From Morella rubra (taxonomy: Eukaryota > Streptophyta > Magnoliopsida > Fagales > Myricaceae), in the NCBI GenBank assembly GCA_003952965.2, contig CM025853.1, forward strand, positions 11,169,187 through 11,233,186: 64,000 nucleotides of DNA, in the 5' to 3' direction. This document shows, piece by piece, positions 34,501 through 47,143 of the stretch. The position numbers and the translations under genes are program-made. How positions within the stretch are numbered: the first letter of the stretch is position 1; the number at the start of each line of letters is the position of its first letter. Below the pieces are notes generated by a model. It did no database searches. It was not told the DNA's origin and saw only the letters and a program-made list of their open reading frames with translations.

Positions 34501-34619
34501 TTCCTGACAATCTATTAGTCATTGAAGTATAAGCCAACTTAAGGCCATATTTGCAAATTAAAATTTTCTAAAAATTTTGGGAATATTGTAGAAGTTGATG
34601 TAGATTAGAGTTTTATTAG
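31527..34619 (+). other. ORF-poor region downstream of MIR162, probable primary transcript
   Basis: No protein gene is recognised in about 3 kb. The DNA is T-rich with many intron-like features and lacks transposon signatures, so it may be introns and exons of the MIR162 primary transcript. This is an inference from position only; the 3' end cannot be placed. Confidence 0.35.
33449..33534. repeat. 43-bp tandem repeat, two units
   Basis: Units 33449-33491 and 33492-33534 (AAAGTAGAGGG.AGAATCTGTG...) differ at only two bases, so the duplication is recent. Confidence 0.9.
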
Positions 34620-34885
34620 ATTTTGAGAGATAGCGAATAACAATTTTGTCTCCGTAATTTTGTTTGACAATCACCATTTTATAAAGGGTAAAATTGTAAT
34701 TTTAGAGGTTAGAAAAATAAATTTCTATCCAAATTGACGAAAGAAAAATTTTAACGGAGGATGCAAAGTATTTGAAATCAATAGTTGGTGGATTTAATGT
34801 GATAAAAATAATAGATAGAAGTGTAAAGTGTCAAGAGCTCTAAAGATAGAGGGCGTAAAGTATATTACTGTATTTATCTTTTATT
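34620..34885. mobile_element. MITE remnant, related to family 1
   Basis: It contains the family phrases TAATGTGATAAAAATAATAGA and AGTGTAAAGTGTCAA in the order of the right arm of the element at 21905-22264. The left arm is reduced and no target duplication was found. Confidence 0.45.
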
Positions 34886-34949
34886 GTAATGTAAAAAGAT
34901 GTTTTGATAGGGAGAGATGATTTTATTTTTATTTTTATTATTTAATTTA

Positions 34950-35480
34950 GGGTTAATTACAATTTTCTCCTTCAAATTGCCACTTAATTCTCAAATACAC
35001 CTATAAACTTAAACTCATTACAATTCACCTTCACAAACTATATTATCTCGTTGTGATTTCATCCCTTAGTTTATTAGAGTTGTTATGTTGGATGGTTTCT
35101 GTCTACGTAGATGACACGTGACTTCTCCTTACTTTAAAAGACAAATTTGATAAGTTCGATTCTAAGTGGGTCATCTTTTTTTTGTTTTTTTAATAAAAAA
35201 ATTAGGTAACTACATATTATTTTTTGGGTTTACAAATTGTTAGAAGCATCATAGAAAACTATGGAGAACTCAAACGAGAGTAAATTTGTCTTTTCACGTA
35301 AGGAAAAGGTCATGTGTCTGTTACGTGGGACAAAAATAGTTCGACATAATAATCCAATAAGTTGGAGGATGAAATTACGATAAGAAGTATAGTTTGTAAG
35401 AGGTGAGTTATAACAAGTTAAAGTTTGTGGAGTATTTGAGAATCGAGTGCTAGTTTGAGGGAGAAAATTGTAAGTAATCC
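34950..35480. mobile_element. Mutator-type MITE, family 2
   Basis: A 531-bp element: the left end GGGTTAATTACAATTTTCTC mirrors the right end (GGATTACTTACAATTTTCTC on the other strand). Long imperfect inverted arms follow. It is flanked by a perfect 9-bp duplication TTTAATTTA (34941-34949 and 35481-35489). No coding capacity is seen. Confidence 0.87.
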
Positions 35481-35489
35481 TTTAATTTA

Positions 35490-37539
35490 TTTTCTTGATC
35501 AAAATTTTGAGTTATTTATGTTTGCAAATGAAAATTTTGGGAATGAATATATTTTTGGCCAAAATTTGGGTTTGTAAATATGCCCTAAGTCTCCAAAATA
35601 AGCACCATGGTTAAAGTATTCCTACTATAATGATCCCCTAAAAATTTGTACATATCTTAATGATATTTTGGTCATCTTGATATCATTTTGTAAAGTTTGT
35701 AAAAATTAAAATGATTTAGATTGATGTAATTAACATTTTTCATCAATCAAATTTTCACTTTTGGAAATGAAGATATTAGCAACCAAAAATTAATGGTGGC
35801 CATAATTTTGACTTGATAGTGGTGGCTATGTGATGGTGGTTTTTAATAATGGAATAGGGCTGATATTATAGGTGGGGTTTCCGCCCAACCCCACATCTAC
35901 AAGACTGATAATGGTCATAGCGCTAATGTGGTAGGAGCTATGCGGACGGTAGTGGTTGGTGGCGGTGAGGTAATTAGTAGTAATTAATTATTATCATCTT
36001 TTCTTTTCTTTTCTTTTCTTTTTTATTTAAATCTAGGCCTTTGTCATCCTTATACGACTTTAATAACACCTGATTCAAAATTAAAATACAAAAATTGACA
36101 AAATAATAATTTTAATTATTTTTTTCAAGTTCTGTATTCTTTTAATTTTATTTATTATTATGACAGGTAGCATGTTATGTTAATAATTGGGTTGAAGACT
36201 ATTTTAGTCTTTTGATTTTCGCTACATTTTAAAAATTGTCCTTAAGTTTTTGAAATTGACATATTGTCAGTTAAATAATACAAAAAAGTCATTTCTTCAA
36301 TTTATGGTCCACTGGTGCCAAAAGGCCCAACTGATGAGCTATGAGTTGCTACCAAGCCTTCCTACAAACGTTAATACTTGCACCATTAGGCATTGTGAAC
36401 GAAACTTTCCTGTAGGGTAAGCCTTCGATGCTTAAGTTAGAAGTCTACTGCGTGTGAATAGTGAAACAATTTGTTGTTCGTCCCTAGAAGACATACTTGA
36501 GGGGTTATATAAGGTATATTGGGATCGCATTGTGCTTTCTAGTATAAAGCAACAGTAGATGCCACGATAGGCACAGAAGGGACGTGTTGTGGTTTTCCTT
36601 TGCGACGGGCTAGACCCTGATTATGGCGAACTACGATGTGTGCTATATACGGCACCATGTAGCATCTACAAAGGTATCACGTTCATTGTGCTTGTATTAA
36701 TCTCTAAGCTCTTTTTGTAGTAATATAGATGCATATATGGCGAGATTATGACACGTTCTTATCCTATGGGTCTCAAGACTGTGTTAATATCCTTAGGGTG
36801 AATAAAGATTACTAAGTATTAAAGAATACTAGCGGAATACTTGAAAAATATATTTAGAAGTAATAGGGTGAAAATGGAAGTCAAGTTAGAAGAAGATAAA
36901 AGATATACTGACAAGCAAACAAGCCATAATATAGATAGGGAAATGGTATTCAGAAAAACAAAATAAAAGAAAAACAAATCAAGCTGTTGGGGTTAGGGAT
37001 TAGGGGAGGACACTAAGTCCATACAATACCTAGGCTAACATAGGTAAGCCTATAACAAAATATCTAACCCTATTGTTCGAAATAATTACAAGCACACCAA
37101 ACAAGCAAAAGAAAACATAAAACAACAACATTATTGAAGAGGAATCTTCATCAGAGGAAACAGTGAGGTCAATCTAGTTGATGTTGGTGTGGTTCGCTCC
37201 CACAAGGCCGTCTCGCGTGGAAACTCTAGTGGCAGATTCTTTGGGATAAGGTAGGGCTGTAAATCCACAAACACTTCTAGGCCATCAGATACTAACACAC
37301 GAACATGAATGACCAACACATGGGTGAGAAGCTCGTGGGTAATGAAAGAGTCAAACACCGCCATAATCTGTCTTAGTAAAATAAATGTGGATAAGGAAAT
37401 GGTGAGTCTTAAGGACTCAGTAAGGAGGGATGGGGGCATGTGATGACAACCATGTAAACAATACATACATATTCGATAAACATTTCATAATTCAAAGATA
37501 ATACTAGTGCAAAAATATGCAGTATGCATGCAATGCTCA
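35490..37539. other. Spacer with unclassified repeats
   Basis: AT-rich to 36290, with a (TTTTC)n run near 36000-36022. 36300-37500 has mixed composition and resembles old retroelement-derived DNA, but no domain could be read with confidence. No host gene is seen. Confidence 0.3.
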
Positions 37540-39576
37540 TGTTCGTAAAAATACACCATATCTTTCCTTTACAAATCTATTGTTTCACCCCTAGAGGCAG
37601 GGTAGTGCGTCCAATCTCCCCTACACTTTAGGACAGTCCTCGGCATTTCGTTGCCCTAGAACAATGGGTAAAGGCCCATTCTGCCTTCTACCCCGGGGCC
37701 ATCCAATACTCGGTAGTGATGGTTGCACCCCCAGTGATCGGTACCGTCACCTTATAAAAACTTTTCATTGGTGCAAATGCCTTGCAAATGCCATATCCTT
37801 TATCCATTAATGCAAATGCCACATGTCCTTACCATCATTGATGCAAATGCCATAATCAAAACATTTTGATGCATATTTTTCACAAAAATATGCCCTTACT
37901 TTTAATCATATGAAATGAATTTCCTTAAAAACATCACATGTAAATATGCCACATGATAATTTCGTTTTTATAACAATTTTCATAACAAATGTTGTAAAAG
38001 ACGTTGCAATTTTATCACATTCATATCTTGTATTTATTTCAAAAATAAATACCATTAAATCAAACTAAAGTACTTAACCAAATCAGCAAGCAATTAGACT
38101 TAAAACTTCCATTAATCAAACATAAGTCCAATATCTAAGTTACTATTTCAGTCCAATAGGGACTTGAACTTGGGCTTGCTGACAAGCCTAATTTTAGATG
38201 AAGGTCAGTAGCTACAGAAAGCTACTTGGGTCAGCCCAAAAATAAGGAAAAGTGGCCCAATACCTATGCCCATTTAAACTAAGCTTTTTGAGTCCAAAAG
38301 GGGACCTATCATTGGGCTCCACTTACAAAGCCCATGACCTAGCAAAATCACAAGTATTTCAGCCCAAAAGAAAAGTCCTTAGAAAATAAGTCCAATTCGT
38401 ATAGTTAATGAAAGACCTGTTTTTGTGTAAAACCTAGTTTTTGACAATAACTTCAAAAATTCATAACTTATTCATCCTATCTCCAAATGACTCGAAATTT
38501 TGACTGAAGGTTCCTGATGGTTTCTAGTTTAATATCTCTAAATTTGATATCAATCTATGATCATTTACTATATACGAAAAGTCACTAAGTGCACTGTTAT
38601 TAAAAAATAAGCAAAACTAGACTAGTTTTGACCTAATCACCCATATCTTTCTTTTTCCACGTAAATATTTTCATGAAACCTCTCCTATATGTTTTTAATA
38701 CTTCTTAATCACCCAGAAACCATGCCATGCAAGATAATTACACAAAATTCACCTCAAAATTCATCAAAGGGGCTATATGACCTAATCTTAACAATATCTT
38801 CTAATCTTCAAAATCCTCTTGCATCTAACCATCATAATCCCTTCTCTAACTCATGAATAGCTAATGAAAGTTCCAGATCACTATATGGCATGTTGCTAGC
38901 CTAAAACATTAAGATCTAATTAAAGACTAACATGCAAAACTACCCTTACCTCTCTTGATCTCTTTTGGTCTTGATGAGCTTGAAGGACCTACATAGAGCT
39001 TGCTGTTAGAATCAAAATCATCAAAATAACTTCAAAGATTGCAAAGCTCAAGAGAACCTCAACCTTTACCAAATTTTCTTCAAAATTTCCTCTCTTTCTC
39101 CCTCCTAGGAATTTCGGCTAGCTCCCTTCTTTCTCCCCTTTCTTCTACCTTTTCTCTAGCTCTCTCACACTCTCCCTCTCTCTATGTAATGGCCGAATGA
39201 TTTGAGTGAAGAGAAACCTTCACAAAGCTCTTTATTTATAGTACCCTTGACTAGTGGCGAACTAGGAATGCAATCGAAGGGGTCAAACTCTAAAGAAAAA
39301 TGATAAAAAAAAATTTACTACGTAATGCAAAAAAATATCTTAGAGTTAAAATATCAAAATTAAAGACTAAAACACTAAAAATATTAAAATACAATACCTA
39401 CTATTTGCTGATACTGAGAGGTGGCAATTGGATCCTACGGGACTGCATATTCTGAAAACGTTGTAAAATAACTTCGTTTTCAATAGTTTCAAAAATTTCC
39501 CTTTCGATGTATACCACCAAACTATCATTCATCCATTCGTCTCCCATCTTATTACGCAAGTCAGTTTTAATTAACT

Positions 39577-41802
39577 TCATTGCAGAGAAAACTCACTCAA
39601 CGGTTGCAGTCGCAATTGGTAAGACCAATGCCAACTCAATAATTGATAAACCAATGGATATAGAGTATGCTTTCTTGTTTCAACCATCTTCACAGCAAGA
39701 CCTCCAATATCTTGAAGCTCAGAAAAAGCATCATGACTTCTCATATCATAAATGTAGTTTCGAAGTTGATCTCTAAGTATAACACGATCAATTACTGAGA
39801 AATCTTCTGGATAAAGCTCAGCAAGACGAAGTAACTTTGCATGATCAAACATTGAGAATGAGCTTCTTGGATCAAGACATGCTATACAAAGAAGTAACTC
39901 CGTACTTACTTCTGTGAAATGATTATCCATCTCTTGAGCGGTCAAATCAATAACATGGCAAAACACTTCCACACGAAAACGATGCAAATAAGTAATTTTT
40001 GCCCTCCATGCCAAGCCGACCAATAGTTGGAATAATGTCTTCATATTGGGCACAATGATAGAATGATTCATACAAAAGGTCTTGACTTCTTCCAAAAAAT
40101 CATCTCATTCCTTCTCCCTCAAATCCTGCAACTGACGCTTCAAAATTCCAACCAAATTCATCTCATTAACAATGTCTTGATCCTTTCGTTGTAAGGCCTG
40201 TGACAATTCATTTGTAATTCTCATTATATTTCTCAACAAATGCATAATGAATACTTTTGAATAAAAATTAGTGTTTGTGATTACCTGTGACAATTCATTT
40301 GTAATTCCCATTATATTTTTCAACAAATGCAAAGTGAATATATAGTCGAAGCTTTGAATATTATCCAGTATACCCAGAGCTGTGGATCTTTGTTCTATGC
40401 AAGTGCCATCCTCTGCTATGTTTTCAAGCACATCCAACACTACTGACCACATACTGAAGAAACGTATTATTGTAATGTAATCTCTCCCTTATCCAATAGT
40501 TCAACCATCTTATCATGTTGACTTTGCCGAAGAGAATCTTTCCTTTTAAAAGAAGCTCCGACTATATTCACAATCATCATAGTGTAAGAGAAAAAATCAC
40601 AAACTTTGATGTTATTCTTTGCAGTAGCCACAATAACCAATTGAAGTTGGTGAGCAAAACAATGAATATAAGTAGCAGAAGGATTCTCCCTCAAAATGAG
40701 AGACTTCAACCCATTGAACTCGCCTCGCATGTTTGATGCCCCATCATACCCTTGACCTCTCAACTTGGATATTGATAACCCGTGCCTTGCAAACAATTTG
40801 TCTATAGCATTTTTCAAATTTTGGGAGCAAGTATCGGTAACATGTTCCACACCAATAAACCTTTCTATCACCTGTCCATGTTTGTTCACATATCTCAAAA
40901 CCGGCCATTTGCTCCTTCACTGAATTATCTCGAGACTCATCAACCATAAGAGAAATAAAACCGTCCCCAATATCTTTAATGATGGCAAGTGTGGTCTCCG
41001 CTGCACATGCACTGACCAATTCCTTCTGAGTTTTAGAGAAGTCATTTGGTTGTTTCCAGAGCATTATGGCCAAGTGTGTGACGAACCTTTTTCTTACGTA
41101 AGCTGTACCATTCCAAAAGCTCAAGAAAATTGTCCTTCCTCAGTGAACTCTCAACTCATCATGACCACGAAAAGCTAATCCTTGCACCAACAGATGACGA
41201 ATGCAATCTAAAATCCCTGTCAAACGAATGTGATAAGCTTTCTCTACATCAGACCCATATGAGGATAACACGTGCGACACACTTTGTCATTGATTTTTGA
41301 ATGCTTCACATTGTCCTCTAGCATCATTGTGAGCACTATTACAGTCACCAACATGCTCACGAAAAACCTCCACTGCCTTTTTCCAATTGCTAAATCCCAT
41401 AGATGTAAACACATCTCCCCAGATTTTCCTCCTCTAGCTTGCCTAAATAGATAACACCACAAGCAATACACCTCGTCCTTTGATACACTATATTCCAACC
41501 ACTCATTATTTTTGAACCATAACTCCCTACAACCCCTCATTGTATTCCCATATTGCTTCTTGAGAAAATCATGGCCAAATGGTTGACAAGGACTTTGAGC
41601 AAATACTCTCTACGAACTCGATCTCTAATCCCAACATCATATTCTTCAATGGTTTACGTAACCCTGGGTCAGCAACAATATCATCCTCACTAAATTCAAT
41701 ACGAGGTCTTTTTGAACTAGGATTCGTTTCAGAAATAACCCCCACTTTAGGAGTACTAGACGACCCTATGCTGGCTGGCTTCTTTATCAAAAACTTATCC
41801 AT
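39577..41802 (-). pseudogene. hAT transposase (TTF zinc finger, DUF4371, dimerisation domain)
   Basis: It starts MDKFLIKKPASIGSSST at 41802. In order: a nuclear-signal-like SSKRPRIEF; the TTF-type zinc-finger region with WLEYSVSKDEVYCLWCYLF (about 41380-41500); the DUF4371 catalytic region with FISLMVDESRDNS (about 40930-40970) and GQGYDGASNMRGEFNGLKSL (about 40695-40755) followed by YIHCFAHQLQLV; and the C-terminal hAT dimerisation region near 39600-39700 (HTLYPLVYQLL). The frame changes at several places (for example near 41545, 41130, 40460 and 40100), so it is not functional as read. A short internal duplication (TNELSQ twice, about 40190-40330) is present. The product would have cut and rejoined the element ends. 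Confidence 0.88.
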
Positions 41803-42119
41803 TATCTAAATAAAACAAAACAAAATAAAATTCATCAATCTAATTTCATAACCTAATCACAGTTTCACAACCTAGTCCTAATCACAATTTCAATATAATG
41901 CACAATCATCAATAATTCATCACATAATCAATTCATCAAAATACCATCAATAAATGCATCAATAATATCATCACATCACATTATTCATCAATAATTAAAA
42001 TAAATTCATCACAAATTCACAAACATTTAATAATCTAATTAAACTCTAATCAAATATTCACAAATTTATCAATAATTATTCATCACATTATCATCAATAA
42101 TTCCCTAATCAAATTCATA

Positions 42120-42690
42120 ATCTCTTTAATAGAAAAATAATCAAATACAATTCCTAATCAAATATAATCTAAATATAAACATAATCAAATTCATAATCAA
42201 ATTCATAATCTATTTAATAGAAAAATAATCAAATTCACAAATTCCTAATCAAATAATAAATATAAACATAATCAAATTCAAAATTCATAATTAAATAAAA
42301 TAATCCACCTAATCAAATTCATAATCTCTTTAATAGAAAAATAATCAAATTCACAATAACCTAATCAAATTAATCTGTTTAATATAAACATAATCAAATT
42401 CAAAATTCATGTCATAATCTCTTTAATAGAAAAATAATTAAATTCACAATAACCTAATCAAATAATAATCTGTTTAATATAAACATAATCAAATTGACAA
42501 ATTACTAATCAAATTCATAATCTCTTTAATAGAAAAATAATCAAATTCACCTTAACCTAATCAAATGCATAATCTGTTTAATATAAACATAATCAAATTC
42601 ACAAATTCATAATTAAATTCACAAATTACTAATCAAATTCATAATCTCTTTACTAAAAAAATTATCAAATTCACAATAACCTAACTATTT
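42120..42690. repeat. AT-rich tandem repeat array inside the hAT element
   Basis: About five imperfect units of 90-120 bases, each containing CATAATCTCTTTAATAGAAA and AATATAAACATAATCAAATT phrases, lie upstream of the transposase gene. Such subterminal repeats often bind transposase in hAT elements; here that role is only inferred. Confidence 0.75.
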
Positions 42691-43450
42691 TAAATTCTAT
42701 GGCGATCGGTGTACCTGGAATTGGAGGCTAGAGAGAGAGAGAAGAGAGGCAAAGTTGGAACCTTGGAGGAGGAGAGGTAGAGAGAGAGAGGGAGAGTGAG
42801 AGAGGGAAGTTGAGAGGGAGAGGCAGACGGCAGAGTGAGAGGGGGACTCTGGGAGGCTGCGTTGATTGCTGGAGGCTGGCTGTTGGCGTCGGGAGGTGGG
42901 GAGTGAGAGAGCTGAGAGAGCTGAGACTTGGGGAGAAGGGGGAAATTGAGGGTGGGGGGAATTAAACCAGGGTGAAACATTTAAGAATTCTTTTTTTAAA
43001 AAAAAAAATATGGGGTCAGGCTTGGCTATTGGGGGGTGGGCGCGCATTTGGGGCCTGGGGGGTGGGCTGGGCTTTACACTTATAAAAAAAATTTAAAAAT
43101 TTTCATGCGATGGGGTGCGGCTACCCCACATTGTCGTTGTGTAGTTCTGCCCCTGCCCTTGACGATGGTTAACAACCTAGGGTTAGAACTAACTATGCTA
43201 GGGTTTAGAAATACCTAATCATCATGTCTACTGCTAGATTAAGAAATCTAGACAAGCCTTGAAGTTGCAATGGTGGAGATGGGTGGCAAAAACTCGTCAA
43301 ATGACAAATGGACGATGGTTTTGTATGAATTAAATGATTGGTAATGATTGCAATGCAATTAAAATGGAAGACCCGTTTTAAACCGGTTTTGACCCATTTT
43401 GAAATAAAATCACCCAGTTCTTTCTTCATTTCCTTCGGCTCTCTTCATTC

Positions 43451-44361
43451 CACCCTTAATCTTCTCCAGTAAGTCGCCTTCATCACCTAGCCCAGCCCTT
43501 CACAGTACCTGATCTAAAGACAGTGTATACAGATTTCAAATGTCATTCCTCCATGGCTGAACGAAGAGTATGGTTGGGTACAAGATTGTGATGTCAATCT
43601 TCAGATTTGTTATGGGTGAAGTTTCATGTCTCAAGCCAGTCTCTCAAGTTCTGGGCTTCATAACTAAAACCATTGGCATTAGTGCGGTCGTGTCAATTAT
43701 TAACATTGTGGCGGCAGGTTGAGATACCTACAAGACGTAATTAGATTACATATTGAGATCAAAAGCTTTGCTGGATATCGGGCATGAATGGCTTGAGAAA
43801 CTTCTTGTCACCCAAACATTATCTATTTAGTCTGCAGAAAATATACCAAATTAATGGCACAGAGGCTGCAAAAGAGCAAAGTGATCTAATTTCTTTTCAG
43901 AGTATATATGTTTAATACGACTATATATAAACAAAGATTAACTTGAAACATGCCATGCAACATATGAGAGTTTCATGATTTCACTTCAAAATACAAAGGT
44001 TCTTCACCAACAAAGGTTTGGGTGACGGATGGCTGGGTGATTGATGGAGCTGGACGACAAAGGAGAGAGGATGATTTTGGGTCTGAAATCACGAACTTAA
44101 CATTTCATATCAAGTGGATCGGTTACAAAAATGGGTTGGGAGATATGGTTTTCCTGGTCTGGCACGGGTATTTTAATTTTAAATGATGTGGCGTGTTCTA
44201 GGTCGTTAGATTGTGAATCTTAAATCCTGACCGTCGCTCAACACTTCTAAGCATAATAGTGCTTAGCATAATAACCAAACTCTACTTACAACAGAGTTTG
44301 AGACAACTATATATATCAAAGCCCATTTAGACTTACATATCAAAGTTTGGCACTGCCAAGT
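43451..44361. other. Spacer, no gene seen
   Basis: Mixed-composition DNA with no convincing open frame, RNA gene or element ends. Confidence 0.35.
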
Positions 44362-46570
44362 TGTAACACCTGAATTTTTTTTTTTTATATTATTATTGAT
44401 CAAATATTATTTTTATTGAATTTCAAAATTTGATTTGTTTGAAAAAATTATTCATTTTAAAAGTGTTTAAAGTTTGAAATGTTGATTTTATTTGATAAGG
44501 TTATTTTTCAAAGGTGTTTAAATTTTAGAAAAGAGATATATCATTTGTGAAAACCTTAGAAAATTTTTGAATTTTCAATACTTGTAGAATATTTTGAATT
44601 TTTTAAATGAATATTTTTTGGTTTGAGTGAAAATCAAATAAGTCCCTTAAAATCTATCAAATTAGTCCCTAAGGTTTAAAATCCTTCACATTTGAAGGTT
44701 ATGGAAGGACTAAAGTCTTAATGGATTTTAAACTTCAAGAACTAATTAGATGGATTTCAGCATTTAGGGTCTTATTTGATACCACTTAGACAGATTTTAT
44801 ATTTATGTCATATTTAAATAGGGTTGCAATCTAGTCTTTCATAAATCATTTGTTAGTCTCTTGTTTGCTTATTGAGTAGGAAAGAAGAAATTAAGTGTCT
44901 TTTTGAAGGTTTTAGTCTAAGTTTCTTGAGGCCCATGAGGTTAAATTGATAAAGGGTTCAAGTGTTCTGTAGATCAAGCTAACCGGGGTTATTATGCTAA
45001 ATTTTTCTAAAAGACCAAGGTGATATTTTGAAAATTGCATATTTTATTGAAAATCTCAGAGTTTATGTGCATTATGTTATAATAAAATTGTTATGATATG
45101 TGTGATGGTTTCAAACCCTGATACTCAAAGTTCAAAGCTACACTAATCTACCAATCTCATTGATATAATAAACCACTATGTTTTCCAGAATGGATACACT
45201 CAATGGGTTGCAATTGGTACCGATGTAAAATTCTCTAAGTTTGAAAACATCACACATATCATCCATAAAATAGTAAATAATTCTCTAACATGCACAAGAG
45301 CATATATAAACATATAAACTTTAAAATCATACTATATGCATATAAAATTCTATAAAGAAATCGTAAACATATGAAATGATATGGTTAATCATCAAATAAT
45401 AATATAAATATTAAAAAGGTTTGTGATTACACCAATGCATGCAAAAACATTTCATAACAATTGTACAGTAACATAATGCACATAAATGCCAAGGGTTTTC
45501 AATAAAACGTGCAATTCTCAAAATGTCACCTTGGTCTTTTAGAAAAAATCTCGCGAAATAATGCTTACCTCAATCTTTAGAACACTTTGTCAATAAACTA
45601 CATGACCTCAAACTTAGACTAAAACCTTCAAACAATAATGCTTGATTTCTCTTTCTTTTATTAAATAAGCATACAAGAGACTAACATGATTTATAAAAGA
45701 CTAGATTGCAACCCTACTTAAAGAATGACTCTAGATTTGAAAAGACTTTTCATTGGATTGTTATTCATTTAAAAAATTTAAAGGGATAAAGTCATAGTTA
45801 GCCCCATAAGTATGAGTAAAAATCAAATTGGTACTCGCAACTTTCAAAATGACGATTTAAGATCCTTAACTTTTGAAACTCATCATTTCACGCTCCCCCC
45901 GGTCCAAATTAGGCGTTAAGTCAGACGGAAAATCATGCAAAATGACCAAAATGCACCTCCAAGATTAAATTTTAAAAAATAATTAAAAATTTAAGAATAC
46001 ATTAAAAATAAATAGATTATTGAAATAGAGTTTCAATAGTTTTATTTAAAATATATTACTTTTTTTAAAAAAAATATCATTTTTTTAATTTGTAATGATT
46101 TTTAGTAATTTTATCTTGGAGGGGTATTTTGGTCATTTTTATATTTTTTGGTCTGATTTAATGCCCGATTTGGACAGAGGGCATGAATTGATGAGTTTCA
46201 AAAGTTAAGGGTCTTAAATCGTCATTTTGAAAGTTACAGATACTAATTTTATTTTTGCTCACACTTAGGGCTAACTATGACTTTACTCCAAATTTAAACA
46301 TATTCTAGAAGTATTAAAATTCAAACTTTTTCTAAGATTATCACAAATCTAAAGAGATAAAACATCTCTTCTTTAAAATTTAAACACTTTTAAAAAAATA
46401 AACTTTTCAAATAAAATAAACATTTCAAACTTTAAACACTTTTAAAAAGATAACTCTATCAAATAAAAAAAAAAAAAATCAAACTTTCAACACTACAGGA
46501 TGACTTTTTGGAAATCCAATAAAAAAGAATGTTTTACTCACAATAATATAAGAAAATCCGGAGTGCTATA
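44362..46570. repeat. Large imperfect inverted repeat, LTR-like arms
   Basis: The left arm (44362-about 45110) and the right arm (about 45440-46570, enlarged by a MITE at 45783-46289) are inverted copies. Matching blocks include GGGTTGCAATCTAGTCTTT (44821 with its complement near 45700), GAAGGTTTTAGTCTAAGTTT, CTAAAAGACCAAGGTGA and ATGTGCATTATGTTA. The outer ends read TGTAACACCTGAATTTT and, on the other strand, TATAGCACTCCGGATTTT, resembling LTR starts of plant retroelements. It could therefore be two old LTR-derived pieces head to head, or a fold-back element. The spacer is about 330 bases. Confidence 0.72.
45783..46289. mobile_element. Mutator-type MITE, family 3, copy 1
   Basis: A 507-bp element with about 190-bp terminal inverted repeats (GGGATAAAGTCATAGTTAGC at the left end) and a perfect 9-bp target duplication AAATTTAAA (45774-45782 and 46290-46298). 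It is non-coding. It lies in the right arm of the large inverted repeat, so it came after that arm. Confidence 0.9.
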
Positions 46571-47090
46571 TACACACACATGGCCAAACCTAATTTTCAA
46601 CTTATATTAAGCATCTTTAATCCTTGTAAGTTTCAACTTAACTTTGTTTTCGACTGTAGTTAAGGCTGTAAACTAACAGAGCCTTTCGTGAATAATCTAA
46701 ATTTGAAAAACAATTTAAGCAAGTTCAATAAGCGATACTAATTTGTATAAACTCTACTCTACTTGTACAATTCAAATATAAGATACTATATTTTATTTTT
46801 GGGTAAAGTCATAGTTAGCCCCGCATGTATGAGTAAAAATCAAATGGGTACTCGTAACTTTCAAAACAATGATTTAAGCCCCTTAACTTTTGAAAATCAT
46901 CAATTCACGCCCTCCAACTAAATTAGGTGTTAAGTCTTATAAAAAATATGCAAAGTGATCAAAATACCCCTCCAAGATAAAATTACTAAAAAAAAAAAAA
47001 AATTCATTAAAAATAAAAAATAATATTTTTAAATAAAACTATTGAAACTCTATTTCAATAATCTATTTATTTTTAATTTTTTAAATTTTC

Positions 47091-47092
47091 TC

Positions 47093-47127
<35 letters not shown>

Positions 47128-47143
47128 ATATATATAATATATA
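47091..47143. repeat. (AT)n run at the MULE left end
   Basis: About 50 bases of nearly pure AT repeat lie between the left target duplication and the recognisable TIR. The right end has no such run, so it probably expanded after insertion. Confidence 0.85.

Larger units (their letters stand above)
39252..43155 (-). mobile_element. hAT transposon with transposase gene, complete ends
   Basis: A 3.9-kb element with a perfect 8-bp target duplication CCCTTGAC (39244-39251 and 43156-43163) and short terminal repeats: left TAGTGGCGAACTAGG, right CAGGGGCAGAACTAC on the other strand. It carries one transposase gene on the minus strand and, upstream of it, a long AT-rich region with tandem repeats. 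The ends and the gene family agree (hAT with DUF4371-type transposase). Confidence 0.92.
37540..43450 (-). mobile_element. LTR-like sequence of a Ty3/gypsy-type retroelement (fossil), split by a hAT element
   Basis: Two flanks (37540-39251 and 43164-about 43450) read together on the minus strand look like a plant long terminal repeat. There is a TATA box TACTATAAATAAAG just inside 39240, then a leader with the phrase CATTCGGCCATTACATAGAG and GA-rich stretches, and farther on an AT-rich body. Both true ends are unclear and no internal coding domains were identified, so it may be a solo LTR. It is old and broken. The hAT element at 39252-43155 inserted a few bases from the TATA box. Confidence 0.4.

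Noticed and set aside
42690-43047. Overlapping minus-strand frames rich in S, P and L
   Set aside because: They translate a purine-rich GAGAGA stretch inside the hAT element, upstream of its transposase; low complexity, no domain.
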